Assembly: GCA_934098485.1 (NCBI GenBank)
Contig: CAKOOH010000002.1
Coordinates: forward strand, 62,001-126,000
DNA length: 64,000 nucleotides
Source: an uncultured Bacilli bacterium
GTDB taxonomy: Bacteria > Bacillota_I > Bacilli_A > RF39 > UBA660
Direction: 5' to 3'
Part shown: piece after piece, positions 17,908-25,989 of the stretch
How positions within the stretch are numbered: the stretch's first letter is position 1
How the letters are laid out: every line of letters begins with the position of its first letter
The notes under the pieces: generated by a model
Database searches by the model: none
What the model saw: the letters and a program-made list of their open reading frames with translations, nothing else
What the model was told of the DNA's origin: nothing
Made by a program: the position numbers and the translations under genes

Positions 17908-18933
17908 ATAACCTTCCTCTAAAGCATCTATAATAGGTAAAACATTCTCTTCAATGTAGTGTCTTATAAAAGGAACTAACTCTTTAATATTTAAAGTTTT
18001 AAGTCCTATCCTATTATAAAAATCATTAAAATACATTATATTATTTAAATTTTCCCTTAAATCTCTTATAACACCTATATCTTTTGTATTTTTATAACTA
18101 TATAAAAGATAAAAGCATAAAAGCATAGCAAGTAAATAATCTAAATCATCAACAATATTATATAAATTATCTTCGTTAAGTAATTTTATAAAACTATCTA
18201 GTTCGCCGTCATAGTAGCCCATTTTGGCTTTTGCAAAAAGCATACTTTCTTTAGAAATATCGCCACATACCGAATAAGTATATAAAAAAGGTAAAACTGT
18301 ATTAAATTTTTTAGTTGTTCTTTTAAACATTTCAAACATATAAATTAGATATATGTTCATTTCTTCTTTATGTGTTCTTTTTAAATCTTCCAATAATAAA
18401 AATTCTTCCGTATATGCAATAGTTTCTGTAAAATAATATCTCACACCAGTTTGTGGATTTTTAGTCTCAATATTTCTCATATGACTAAGTTCATGTGCCA
18501 TAATTAAACTATCAAAAATGTATCCTGTATTAGGTACTAAAATATAAGGAACTCCATTTGGATAACTAGCAGATAAACCATCTATATATGGTCTATATCT
18601 ATGCTTCTTACCTATATCAGTTATATAATTATTATTGTTAGCATTAACTTGTCCTTTACTAATTAAATCATCTAAATCTCCTTTAAAACCATATTTTGTT
18701 AAATATTTTCTTACAATTTCTAAACGCTCTTCAACACTATAAAAAGGTAATTCTGGAAGAAATTTATCTATATTAACATCAGGTATATCTTCAAAAACAT
18801 CTATAAATTCATCTGCTAAATTCATAAAAAATTTTAAGTTATTAATAAAAAAATCATCTTCTTCATAATAAACAAATAAGTCATTTAAATAATTATTGAT
18901 TTCACCCATGTTATCCCTAGAAAATTCTTTCAT
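17893..18933 (-). CDS. HExxH zinc metallopeptidase, M3 oligopeptidase-like
   Basis: I use the Met at 18933; AGAGGTG is correctly spaced for it and overlaps the alternative GTG two codons earlier. The 346-residue, mostly helical protein has the zinc motif AHELSHM (HExxH) near residue 152 and a downstream TETIAYTEEF helix that would supply the third ligand Glu, about 20 residues on, as in M3-type peptidases. It is much shorter than PepF/thimet oligopeptidase (about 600), so it contains mainly the catalytic lobe. It has no signal peptide and should act in the cytoplasm on peptides. Substrate unknown. Confidence 0.7.
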   Translation of the reverse strand: MKEFSRDNMGEINNYLNDLFVYYEEDDFFINNLKFFMNLADEFIDVFEDIPDVNIDKFLPELPFYSVEERLEIVRKYLTKYGFKGDLDDLISKGQVNANNNNYITDIGKKHRYRPYIDGLSASYPNGVPYILVPNTGYIFDSLIMAHELSHMRNIETKNPQTGVRYYFTETIAYTEEFLLLEDLKRTHKEEMNIYLIYMFEMFKRTTKKFNTVLPFLYTYSVCGDISKESMLFAKAKMGYYDGELDSFIKLLNEDNLYNIVDDLDYLLAMLLCFYLLYSYKNTKDIGVIRDLRENLNNIMYFNDFYNRIGLKTLNIKELVPFIRHYIEENVLPIIDALEEGYRLDF

Positions 18934-18989
18934 AAGCACACCTCTTATTTAGTATATCATATATAAATAAATTGCCAATAAAAAAAGGC

Positions 18990-19250
18990 TTATGCTGCCT
19001 CTACTATTAATTTAATCGCTGTTTTTTCGGCACCCTCAATTATAATATCTGAAAATGCTGGAATAACAACTAAATTTTTCCCACTCGGAGCAACAAATCC
19101 CCTGGCAATTGCAATTGCTTTAATCGCTTGATTTAAACTTCCTGCTCCAATCGTTTGAATTTCTACTACTCCATCTAGTCTAAAAACATTCGCGATTGCT
19201 CCTGCTACTTTGCTAGGATTACTCTTACTAGATACTTTTAATGTTTCCAT
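18990..19250 (-). CDS. spoVS: Stage V sporulation protein S (SpoVS)
   Basis: An 86-residue protein starting METLKVSSKSNPSKVAGAIA and containing the conserved IGAGSLNQAIKAIAIARG and the IEGAEKTAIKL end. This is SpoVS, an Alba-like small nucleic-acid-binding protein family that in Bacillus affects septation and spore coat/cortex completion; it also occurs in non-sporulating bacteria, so it does not prove sporulation here. Length equals the family norm. The ribosome site (GAAGGAGG) lies in the 3' arm of an 11-bp hairpin, which suggests translational control or coupling to the upstream gene at 19286-19870. Confidence 0.93.
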   Translation of the reverse strand: METLKVSSKSNPSKVAGAIANVFRLDGVVEIQTIGAGSLNQAIKAIAIARGFVAPSGKNLVVIPAFSDIIIEGAEKTAIKLIVEAA

Positions 19251-19255
19251 TTTGC

Positions 19256-19281
19256 CTCCTTCATAAAAACTTATGAAGGAG
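19256..19281 (-). promoter_or_regulatory. Hairpin sequestering the spoVS ribosome binding site
   Basis: On the minus strand CTCCTTCATAA pairs perfectly with TTATGAAGGAG over a 4-base loop (GTTT). The 3' arm contains the spoVS Shine-Dalgarno sequence. It lacks a following T-run, so it is not a terminator. The stop codon of the preceding gene is at 19286-19288, so a ribosome ending there would cover the 5' arm and free the site. Confidence 0.65.
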
Positions 19282-19285
19282 CATT

Positions 19286-19870
19286 TTATTTTAGACTAAA
19301 ATTTTGACCATTTATTTTTTGCACTTGTAAGTAAGTAGGAACTTCTTTAACCATAATAATTTCACTTAAGTGTTCTTCGATCTTTTCTTTTGAAAGTTCA
19401 GATGCTAAGCAAAACACATTATTTCCATATCTAGTTTTGCCTAAATATAAATCAGACCAGTGATTTCTAAGAGATATCAAAATTGGAACAAGTGTAAAAT
19501 TTCCATTATCATATAAAACTGTATAGGGTGTAATATCTCCTGATGGAAGCAAATTTCCTACAATAGGAAGAAGTAATGTCTTTTCATTAATGACAACTTT
19601 TACGCCTTCACTATTAAATGTATAAGCCCCTTTACGATTAAAATATATTTCGCTTAAGTTTTCTCCTTCACTTATAGCCATATCTTCAAATTTATCTTGA
19701 ACATCCTTAGGCATATCATCAAAATCACAATATAAATTTTTAGGTTTAACTACTTTTCTTGTTACTACAAACGGTAAACATTCCTTAAAACCGCCATTGG
19801 CAATCATATAAACTTTAACTGATTTTAGTAGTTCTTTTGGAACATATCTAATATTTAAAAACTTTTTCAT
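19286..19870 (-). CDS. Conserved-looking cytoplasmic protein, function unknown
   Basis: A 194-residue soluble protein beginning MKKFLNIRYVPKELLKSVKV. It has mixed strands and helices, a Cys-poor sequence and no signal, membrane helix or catalytic motif that I recognise. Its ATG immediately follows the TAA of the rRNA methyltransferase gene, so the two are translationally linked, and its stop codon sits beside the hairpin controlling spoVS. The central part (LLLPIVGNLLPSGDITPYTV) has a PUA-like or barrel-like feel, which would fit an RNA-modification neighbour, but this is only a suggestion. Confidence 0.5.
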   Translation of the reverse strand: MKKFLNIRYVPKELLKSVKVYMIANGGFKECLPFVVTRKVVKPKNLYCDFDDMPKDVQDKFEDMAISEGENLSEIYFNRKGAYTFNSEGVKVVINEKTLLLPIVGNLLPSGDITPYTVLYDNGNFTLVPILISLRNHWSDLYLGKTRYGNNVFCLASELSKEKIEEHLSEIIMVKEVPTYLQVQKINGQNFSLK

Positions 19871-20716
19871 TTATTTTTCCCATCTAGCCGTTATCCCACA
19901 TGGTAAAATTAGACCATCATTTGCCTTAACCCCTAATTCGGTACTAGTAATTATTCCCGGTTTATCAATTGTTTTTCTCAAAATATTTTCTAAAACAGTC
20001 ATTGATAACCCTGTTGTATATGAATTTATAATAAATAAAAGTGGTTCATCTGAAAGTAATGATGAAGCATCACTTACTAAATTATATAAATCTTTTTCAA
20101 TTGACCATACCTCATTTTTAGCCCCTCTACCAAATGAAGGTGGATCCATAATAATTATATCGTACTTATTTCCTCTTCTTATTTCTCTTTTAACTAATTT
20201 TTTTACATCATCAATATAAAATTTAATTTTGTTTTCATCAAGTTTATTTAATCTTACATTTTCTTTAGCCCATTCTACCATTCCTTTAGATGAATCAACA
20301 TGAACTACATTTGCTCCTTCCATCAAAGCAGCAACGCTAGCAGCACCAGTATAAGCAAACAAGTTAAGAACATTTACTTCTTTATTTGAGTATTTTATTT
20401 TATTTCTAATAATATCCCAGTTATATGCTTGTTCTGGAAACAATCCCGTATGCTTAAAACCCATTAATTTTAAATTAAATTTCATATCTTTATAATTAAC
20501 TATCCAAGACGAAGGAACATTTTTATTAATTATCCAAGCCCCACCACCTGTACTTGAGCGGTTATAAGTTGCATCCACTTTAATATTATTATCATTACCA
20601 GGCCATATAATTTCCGGATCCGGTCTTTTCAAATAAACACTTCCCCATCTTTCATACTTGTAGCCATTACTCATTGCTAATATTTCATAATCATTAAAAT
20701 CTTTTATTGTTTCCAT
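19871..20716 (-). CDS. Class I SAM-dependent rRNA methyltransferase (RlmI/RlmK-like)
   Basis: A 281-residue Rossmann-fold methyltransferase. Motif I is NLFAYTGAASVAA (about residues 118-130), followed by VVHVDSSKGMVEWAKEN, the SAM-ribose acidic strand, and the catalytic-loop motif IIMDPPSFGRG (about 190). DPPSFG is characteristic of the RlmI/RlmK-L family that forms m5C or m7G in 23S rRNA. It lacks the N-terminal PUA domain of RlmI, so the exact target base is uncertain. It is first in a three-gene run with 19286-19870 and spoVS. Confidence 0.85.
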   Translation of the reverse strand: METIKDFNDYEILAMSNGYKYERWGSVYLKRPDPEIIWPGNDNNIKVDATYNRSSTGGGAWIINKNVPSSWIVNYKDMKFNLKLMGFKHTGLFPEQAYNWDIIRNKIKYSNKEVNVLNLFAYTGAASVAALMEGANVVHVDSSKGMVEWAKENVRLNKLDENKIKFYIDDVKKLVKREIRRGNKYDIIIMDPPSFGRGAKNEVWSIEKDLYNLVSDASSLLSDEPLLFIINSYTTGLSMTVLENILRKTIDKPGIITSTELGVKANDGLILPCGITARWEK

Positions 20717-20787
20717 AACAACCTCAATTCATTAATATATTACCATATTTCTTAAGAAACAAAAAGAGTTTAAACAAACCCTTATTT

Positions 20788-22092
20788 TTAATCTAAATTC
20801 AAATTATTTATGTATTCAATAAAATAAAGTGGAATATTTACAATTTTACCATCTCTACTTAAATTATTTAATGAAAATCTAAACGCTAATTCGTTGTCAT
20901 TTTTATTATTATATTTTGTTAAACTATTATTATTTGTACTCTTATCAGACTTAACTTCAATTGGTATTATCTTATTATTTTTTTGAATTACAAAATCAAT
21001 TTCGTTTCTGTCAAAAGTATAATAGTTAGGACATTCATCAAATAAATAATTTAATGTATTGGCCACATAATTTTCTGTAAAAGCACCCTTAAATTCTTCA
21101 AATAGCTTATTCCCTTCTAAAATAATTTTACTATCTAAATTCGCCATTCTTCTTAATAATCCTACATCACTCATATAAATCTTATACGCTGATAAATCGC
21201 AATAAGCCTTTAAAGGAAATGCACATTTGTTAACTAAATAACATTTTTCTATTAAATTTGCATCATTAAGCCAATTTAAGGCACCTTCATATTCTCTAGC
21301 CCGAGCTCCCTCCTTAATAACTTGATAAATAAACTTTTTATTTTCCCTTGCTAGCTGGGAAGGAACACCATTCCAAATTAATGATACCTTATTAGCTTCA
21401 CTCGCATCAGTATGTTTGGCAAAATCTTGTTCATAAGCATCTAAGATATTTTTCTGAATTTTATTTACCTTTTCTATATCTTTATCATTAACCCAGCTGT
21501 AGACTGCTTCTGGCATACCACCAACTATATAATATATTTTTAATTTTTCTATTAACATATTTTCAAATAATTTAGGTATAGTTTTTATTTCTTTAGTTTC
21601 TTTCATAACAGTTACTAAATTTTCTGAATTATCAGCAAAAAGAAATTCACTAAATGTCATTGGATATAAACTTAAAAAGTCTACCTTACCTACAGGAAAC
21701 GAAGTTTTAGAAAGTCTTATTCCCAGTAATGAACCAGCACAAGCGACATGATATTCATTTGCTTCTTCGCAAAAATATTTTAATGAATTTAGTGCATTTG
21801 GGCATTCCTGTATTTCATCAAAAATAATCAAAGTTGTTCTCGGATTTATTTTTTTACCATTTGCTAAAGTTAACTGTTCAATAATCCTTTTTGGATCTTT
21901 AGTATTTGAAAAAAGTTCAGCAAGACCATCATCATGATCAAAATTAAAATAAGCAACATTATCATAAAAATTTTCTCCGAATTCTTTTAAAATATATGTT
22001 TTACCTACCTGCCTAGCGCCTTTTAATATTAATGGTTTTCTATCTTTACTATTTTTCCAATCAATTAATTTATCTAATATAAATCTTTTCAT
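20788..22092 (-). CDS. AAA ATPase with DUF4143 domain
   Basis: I start it at the Met at 22092 (MKRFILDKLIDWK), spaced correctly from GGGAG. The 434-residue protein has an AAA_14 domain with Walker A GARQVGKTY (about 27-35), Walker B TTLIIFDEIQ and a sensor AGSLLGI, then a winged-helix part and a C-terminal DUF4143 domain resembling an Archaeal Holliday-junction/restriction-like nuclease fold (ENYVANTL, then FDRNEIDFVIQ and PIEVKS). Such genes are common, patchily distributed and of unknown biological role; they are often lineage-expanded and mobile. Three 32-bp-phased repeats lie in front of it and may bind its product or a cognate regulator. Confidence 0.85.
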   Translation of the reverse strand: MKRFILDKLIDWKNSKDRKPLILKGARQVGKTYILKEFGENFYDNVAYFNFDHDDGLAELFSNTKDPKRIIEQLTLANGKKINPRTTLIIFDEIQECPNALNSLKYFCEEANEYHVACAGSLLGIRLSKTSFPVGKVDFLSLYPMTFSEFLFADNSENLVTVMKETKEIKTIPKLFENMLIEKLKIYYIVGGMPEAVYSWVNDKDIEKVNKIQKNILDAYEQDFAKHTDASEANKVSLIWNGVPSQLARENKKFIYQVIKEGARAREYEGALNWLNDANLIEKCYLVNKCAFPLKAYCDLSAYKIYMSDVGLLRRMANLDSKIILEGNKLFEEFKGAFTENYVANTLNYLFDECPNYYTFDRNEIDFVIQKNNKIIPIEVKSDKSTNNNSLTKYNNKNDNELAFRFSLNNLSRDGKIVNIPLYFIEYINNLNLD

Positions 22093-22125
22093 AGCATCAT
22101 CTCCCATAAATATATTATATCATAA

Positions 22126-22201
22126 ATCACACTTTTGTGGCCATTTTAATGTTTTTTATCACACTTTTGCAAAGAATTTTACTATTTTTATCACGCTTTT
22201 G
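22126..22201. repeat. Three direct repeats with exact 32-bp spacing
   Basis: On the plus strand ATCACACTTTTG occurs at 22126-22137 and 22158-22169, and ATCACGCTTTTG at 22190-22201. Starts are exactly 32 bp apart, about three helical turns, so bound proteins would lie on one face. The copy nearest the gene overlaps the region of a TATAAT box of the ATPase promoter. The layout fits operator sites. Confidence 0.75.
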
Positions 22202-22206
22202 TAATT

Positions 22207-23583
22207 TTATAACTTTATTCTATCTTCAATATACTTAACTAAATCTGCTATTTTTACCGTTTCTTGTTTCATCGTGTCACGTTCTCTAACTGTTACTGTA
22301 CCATCACTAATTGTATTATCATCTACAGTTATTGCAAAAGGTGTTCCAACCGCATCACATCTACGATATCTCTTACCAATTGAACCACTTTCATCATAAC
22401 TTACATTAAACTCTTGTGAAAGCAAACTATAAATTTCCATCGCTTTTTCACTATGATTTTTCTTGATAAGTGGCAAAATAGTTGCTTTAATCGGGCTTAA
22501 ATAAGGAATAACTTTTAAAACTTCTCTTTCTTCCCCGTTTTCTAAGGTTTCTTTAGTATAAGCATCACATAAAACCGTTAAAATTAATCTATCTAATCCT
22601 ACACTAGGCTCAATTACATAAGGTAAATACTTTTCATTTGTTACGGGATCTAAATATCTTAAATCTTGACCTGAATGTTTCATGTGAACACCTAAATCAT
22701 AATCTGTTCGATCAGCAATTCCCCATAATTCGCCCCAGCCCATCGGATATTTATACTCTATATCAGTAGTTGCTTTACTATAAAAAGATAATTCTTCTTT
22801 GGCATGATCACGGTATCTCAAATTTTCTTCTTTAATACCAAGTAACTTTAAGAAATTAATGCAGTACTCTTTATAATACTTAAACCATTCTAAATCTGTT
22901 CCTGGTTTACAAAAGAATTCTAATTCCATTTGTTCAAATTCTCTAATTCTAAAAATAAAATTTCCTGGTGTTATTTCATTTCTAAAACTTTTACCAGTTT
23001 GTCCAATACCAAAAGGAACCTTTGCTCTCATACTTCTTTGAACATTTAAAAAATTCGTAAAAATACCTTGTGCTGTTTCCCCTCTTAAATAACAAATACT
23101 TTTAGCATCTTCTGTAACCCCAATATGAGTTTCAAATAACAAATTAAATTTTCGAATATCCGTAAAATCTGTGCTACCACACTTAGGACAAGCAATTTTA
23201 TTATCTCTAATAAAATCTTCTAACTTTTTATTATCCCAGCCATCGCCAGTTTCTTTTCCCTTAGTAAAATCTTCAACTAATTTATCAGCACGATATCTAC
23301 TTTTACATTTTTTACAGTCCATTAAAGGATCAGCAAAACTTGTAACATGACCGGACGCTACCCAAACTTCCGGATTCATCAAAATTGCCGCATCAAGTCC
23401 ATAATTATTAGGTATCTCTGTAATAAACTTTTTCCACCAAGCTTTTCTAATATTTTCTTTTAATTCTTTTCCTAAAGGACCATAATCCCAAGTATTAGAT
23501 AATCCTCCATAAATCTCTGAACCTTGAAATATAAATCCATAATTTTTACAATAATTAACAATATCATCCATACTAAATTTCAT
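22207..23583 (-). CDS. glyS: Glycyl-tRNA synthetase, single-chain alpha2 type
   Basis: A 458-residue class II synthetase (EC 6.1.1.14) that charges tRNA-Gly. It has motif 1 around YGPLGKELKENI, an inserted Cys4 zinc site (CKKCKSRY and CPKCGSTDF), motif 2 FRNEITPGNFIFRIREFEQME, given as FRNEITP and REFEQME, and motif 3 GLDRLILTVL. The C-terminal anticodon-binding domain runs from about 365 (PIKATILPLI) to the end. Length is normal for the bacterial/archaeal single-chain type, distinct from the alpha2-beta2 GlyQS of other bacteria. It overlaps the upstream LOG gene by 11 bases, and both are under the T-box at 24120-24230. Confidence 0.96.
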   Translation of the reverse strand: MKFSMDDIVNYCKNYGFIFQGSEIYGGLSNTWDYGPLGKELKENIRKAWWKKFITEIPNNYGLDAAILMNPEVWVASGHVTSFADPLMDCKKCKSRYRADKLVEDFTKGKETGDGWDNKKLEDFIRDNKIACPKCGSTDFTDIRKFNLLFETHIGVTEDAKSICYLRGETAQGIFTNFLNVQRSMRAKVPFGIGQTGKSFRNEITPGNFIFRIREFEQMELEFFCKPGTDLEWFKYYKEYCINFLKLLGIKEENLRYRDHAKEELSFYSKATTDIEYKYPMGWGELWGIADRTDYDLGVHMKHSGQDLRYLDPVTNEKYLPYVIEPSVGLDRLILTVLCDAYTKETLENGEEREVLKVIPYLSPIKATILPLIKKNHSEKAMEIYSLLSQEFNVSYDESGSIGKRYRRCDAVGTPFAITVDDNTISDGTVTVRERDTMKQETVKIADLVKYIEDRIKL

Positions 23584-24106
23584 TTTTTTCTACCTCTTTC
23601 TTTAATTCATCTAATGTATTTACAATCTTTAAATTATCTAAATCATCATCATATAATATATGATTATTTTTATTTTTTTCTAAAAAGTTAATTAATTCAT
23701 CATAAAATCCCTCATAATTATATAAAAATAACTTTTTACTTTGCTTATTAGTTTTAAACTCTTCCATAATCCCGAATAGTTCCGAATACGTTCCTGTCCC
23801 ACCAGGTAATATCAAGAAAAAATCTGCTAATTCATACATTCTTTTAAGTCTATCAAAAGAAGTATGGTATTCTTCTTGTTTTGTATCAATCACACTTTTA
23901 GGATACTTATCTAAATTAATTCCATAAACACTCTTTTTATTTTCTAAAAATGTATGTGCACATATTCCCATCATTCCCTTATCATAAGAACCATACACTA
24001 ATTCAAAATCATTTTTACTGAAATACTCACATACTCTTTTAGTTTCATCTAGTATTTCTTTACTAATAAGTGGGTTTGATCCACAACCAATAAATATTTT
24101 TTTCAT
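23573..24106 (-). CDS. LOG family nucleotide phosphoribohydrolase (TIGR00730-like)
   Basis: A 177-residue Rossmann-like protein with the LOG/lysine decarboxylase-like signature PGGTGTYSELFGIMEE (about residues 97-112), which binds nucleoside monophosphates, and an N-terminal GCGSN nucleotide loop. Family members cleave the N-glycosidic bond of AMP or cytokinin monophosphates. Its CDS overlaps glyS by 11 bases, so the pair is translationally coupled and both respond to the glycine T-box. The link between a LOG protein and glycyl-tRNA synthetase is unexplained. AGGAGG precedes the ATG. Confidence 0.85.
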   Translation of the reverse strand: MKKIFIGCGSNPLISKEILDETKRVCEYFSKNDFELVYGSYDKGMMGICAHTFLENKKSVYGINLDKYPKSVIDTKQEEYHTSFDRLKRMYELADFFLILPGGTGTYSELFGIMEEFKTNKQSKKLFLYNYEGFYDELINFLEKNKNNHILYDDDLDNLKIVNTLDELKKEVEKNEI

Positions 24107-24119
24107 TTTCCCTCCTAAA

Positions 24120-24230
24120 ATAAAAAGACTCTTACATCATAGGGACGCATTTTTACGTGGTTCCACCCTATTTTAGAGTCTTCATTTAGTTATAGCTCGT
24201 TCTTTTCCAAGGAAGTCATCGCTTAAATAC
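24120..24230 (-). promoter_or_regulatory. T-box leader (glycine) with very short stem I
   Basis: The minus strand carries the T-box core GGGTGGAACCACG and the matching CGTCCCTA, forming the antiterminator at 24140-24170. An enclosing stem AAGACTC/GAGTCTT followed by T-rich sequence (24120-24182) forms the terminator. Between the predicted start (about 24230) and the antiterminator only about 45 bases remain, with a small hairpin CTTCC/GGAAAAG, so stem I is far shorter than in typical glycine T-boxes. A GGA that could be the specifier lies in this hairpin region. Confidence 0.85.
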
Positions 24231-24236
24231 AAACTT

Positions 24237-24265
24237 ATTATATAAAAATATTCTTTCTTTTTCAA
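24237..24265 (-). promoter_or_regulatory. SigA-type promoter of the T-box/LOG/glyS operon
   Basis: TTGAAA (24260-24265) is 17 bases from TATAAT (24237-24242) on the minus strand. This position fixes the leader start near 24230. Confidence 0.75.
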
Positions 24266-24277
24266 GTCTTTTTATTA

Positions 24278-24296
24278 ACACAATTACGCCTATTTG
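24278..24296 (+). promoter_or_regulatory. Shared upstream element of YjcZ-like genes, copy 1
   Basis: ACACAATTACGCCTATTTG lies about 35 bases before the YjcZ-like ATG. A nearly identical sequence (ACACAATAGCGCCTATTTG) lies at the same distance before the YjcZ-like gene at 48470-48574. Further on, AGTACACTA aligns with TATACAATA in the second copy. The AC-N17-(c)ATAnnnTA layout is reminiscent of mother-cell sporulation promoters (SigE/SigK). Confidence 0.55.
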
Positions 24297-24330
24297 AGTA
24301 CACTATAGTAGATACAAAGGAGGTATAAGA

Positions 24331-24534
24331 ATGTATTATTATGGATATAATGGCGGTAATGCAATGGGTGGATACGGTTATGGAAACCCATGCTGCAATT
24401 CAGGTTATAGCTATGCAGGAAATACTGCTGGTGGCTATGGATTAGGTGCTGCCTTATGGATAGTTCTATTTATTCTTTTAGTTATTATTATCGGAGCTGG
24501 CTGGAGCTGGGGAAACAACAACAATAATAACTAA
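24331..24534 (+). CDS. YjcZ-like small Gly/Tyr-rich membrane protein
   Basis: A 67-residue protein. Residues 1-40 are rich in Gly, Tyr and Asn; residues about 42-60 are one membrane helix (LWIVLFILLVIIIGAGW); the end is poly-Asn. The helix motif AxxxVLFILLVIIIGA is the hallmark of the YjcZ/YtzL small sporulation-associated family (about 25-65 residues), known mainly as spore-coat or mother-cell membrane peptides in Bacilli. AAAGGAGG precedes the ATG. Two further relatives are at 48341-48574. Role unknown. Confidence 0.7.
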   Translation: MYYYGYNGGNAMGGYGYGNPCCNSGYSYAGNTAGGYGLGAALWIVLFILLVIIIGAGWSWGNNNNNN

Positions 24535-24546
24535 TTAAAGATTATT

Positions 24547-24571
24547 GACTATTTAGTTAATAGTCTTTTTT
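24547..24571 (+). terminator. Terminator of the YjcZ-like gene
   Basis: GACTATT pairs with AATAGTC around a 5-base loop, followed by six T. It is just past the stop codon. Confidence 0.75.
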
Positions 24572-24635
24572 AGTGTAATAAAAAGCATATTATCTATCAA
24601 ATTATGTTATAATTTTTTTAGAGAGGAGAAAACTT

Positions 24636-25394
24636 ATGGAGCCAATTATAATTTTACTAATTTTTTTAGTAATAATTCTTTTACTAAGATCTATTAGACA
24701 AATTAATGAATATGAAAGAGGCGTATTATTTCGTTTTGGTAAATTCAAACGTATTTTAAATCCTGGTTGGAGATTAATTTTTCCTATCATCGATTCCATG
24801 AAAAAAGTAGATATTAGAACTAAAGCTGTTGATGTACCTGAGCAAGATGCAATTACTAAAGATAATGTTTCTATTAGAATTAATGCTGTTCTATATTACA
24901 AGATATTCGATGCATCTAAAGCCATTATTGCCGTTGAAAACTATAAATATGCTGTTGCTCAGTTAGCCCAAACTACTATGCGTAACGCTGTTGGTGCCGT
25001 ATCTTTAGATGAACTACTTGCCGAAAGAGATAAAATTTCTGAAGAAATCTGTAAAATCGTTGATGAAGCCACTGATCCCTGGGGTGTTAAAGTTGAAAAT
25101 GTTGAACTAAAAGACATCTCTTTACCAGAAGAAATGAAAAGAGTTATTGCTAGAGTTGCTGAAGCGGAACGTGAAAAAGAAGCAGTTATAACTAAAGCTA
25201 AAGGTGAAGTTGAAGCATCAGAAAACTTAGCCAAAGCAGCTACTCTTATGTCTAAAACACCAGGTGCAATGCACTTAAGAACTTTATCAACAATAAGCGA
25301 TATTTCTTCAGATCAATCTAACACTATTGTTTTTGCTCTTCCTATTGAAGTTTTAGAAGCAATAAAAGGATACTCTGAAAACAAAAAGAAATAA
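24636..25394 (+). CDS. Slipin/stomatin-like SPFH (band 7) membrane protein
   Basis: A 252-residue protein with an N-terminal membrane anchor (PIIILLIFLVIILLL), the band 7 core with NEYERGVLFRFGKF, NPGWRLIFP and DVPEQDAITKDNV, then the helix VENVELKDISLPEEMKRVIARVAEAEREK, seen here as LKDISLPEEMKR and AEAEREKEA, and an oligomerisation helix. This is the slipin branch of stomatin-like proteins, which form membrane-microdomain scaffolds. It usually pairs with an NfeD-family gene, but none is adjacent; the next DNA is an IS3-family element placed inside its terminator. The stop codon is part of the terminator stem. Confidence 0.9.
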   Translation: MEPIIILLIFLVIILLLRSIRQINEYERGVLFRFGKFKRILNPGWRLIFPIIDSMKKVDIRTKAVDVPEQDAITKDNVSIRINAVLYYKIFDASKAIIAVENYKYAVAQLAQTTMRNAVGAVSLDELLAERDKISEEICKIVDEATDPWGVKVENVELKDISLPEEMKRVIARVAEAEREKEAVITKAKGEVEASENLAKAATLMSKTPGAMHLRTLSTISDISSDQSNTIVFALPIEVLEAIKGYSENKKK

Positions 25395-25447
25395 CCAGTT
25401 TTGATATAAACCCCGTTTCTTGGACAAAATAGAAACGAGGTTTTTAT

Positions 25448-25954
25448 ATGTCAAAATTAAGTTATGAAAACAAAATAAATATATATCAAGAAAGAAAAAA
25501 TGGAAATGCAATAAGTAATATTTCAAAAAAATATAATGTTAGAAAAAATGTAATTAAATATTTAGTAAGATTAATTGATAAACATGGCTATGATGTTTTA
25601 AGGATAAGTAAAAATAGAACATTTACTTCTTATGAAAAAGAACAGATTATTAACAGGGTCCTACTTAATAATGAGTCGGCATATTCTGTTGCTATAGATG
25701 AGGGATTATTAAGTCAAGGAATGTTACAAAATTGGATTAAAAAATATAAAGAAAACGGTTATAATATAGTTGAACGAAAGCGAGGTCGTACAACTATGTC
25801 AAAAGTAACTAAGAAAAAAGAAAATGAAACAGATAAAGAAAAAATTAAAAGATTAGAAGAAGAAAATTTATATTTAAAAGCTGAGCTAGAATACTCAAAA
25901 AAATTGAGAGCCGTTGTTCAAGCAAGGAAGAATCAACAACAGAAGAAAAAGTAA
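25448..25954 (+). CDS. IS3-family transposase OrfA
   Basis: A 168-residue DNA-binding subunit with two helix-turn-helix segments (about 8-55, EKNINIYQERKNGNAISN-like start, and about 62-110) and a C-terminal leucine-zipper/coiled coil (IKRLEEENLYLKAELEYSKKL). The start follows the left inverted repeat closely. The frame ends at 25954, and OrfB continues in the -1 frame. OrfA alone normally regulates transposition; the OrfAB fusion made by frameshifting is the transposase. Confidence 0.9.
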   Translation: MSKLSYENKINIYQERKNGNAISNISKKYNVRKNVIKYLVRLIDKHGYDVLRISKNRTFTSYEKEQIINRVLLNNESAYSVAIDEGLLSQGMLQNWIKKYKENGYNIVERKRGRTTMSKVTKKKENETDKEKIKRLEEENLYLKAELEYSKKLRAVVQARKNQQQKKK

Positions 25955-25989
25955 ATGTTGTTAGTGAACTTCGGCTAACATACCCATTA

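Noticed and set aside
22126..22201. CRISPR array
   Set aside because: Only three 12-base repeats, no proper spacer pattern, no cas genes, and a clear promoter-linked position.
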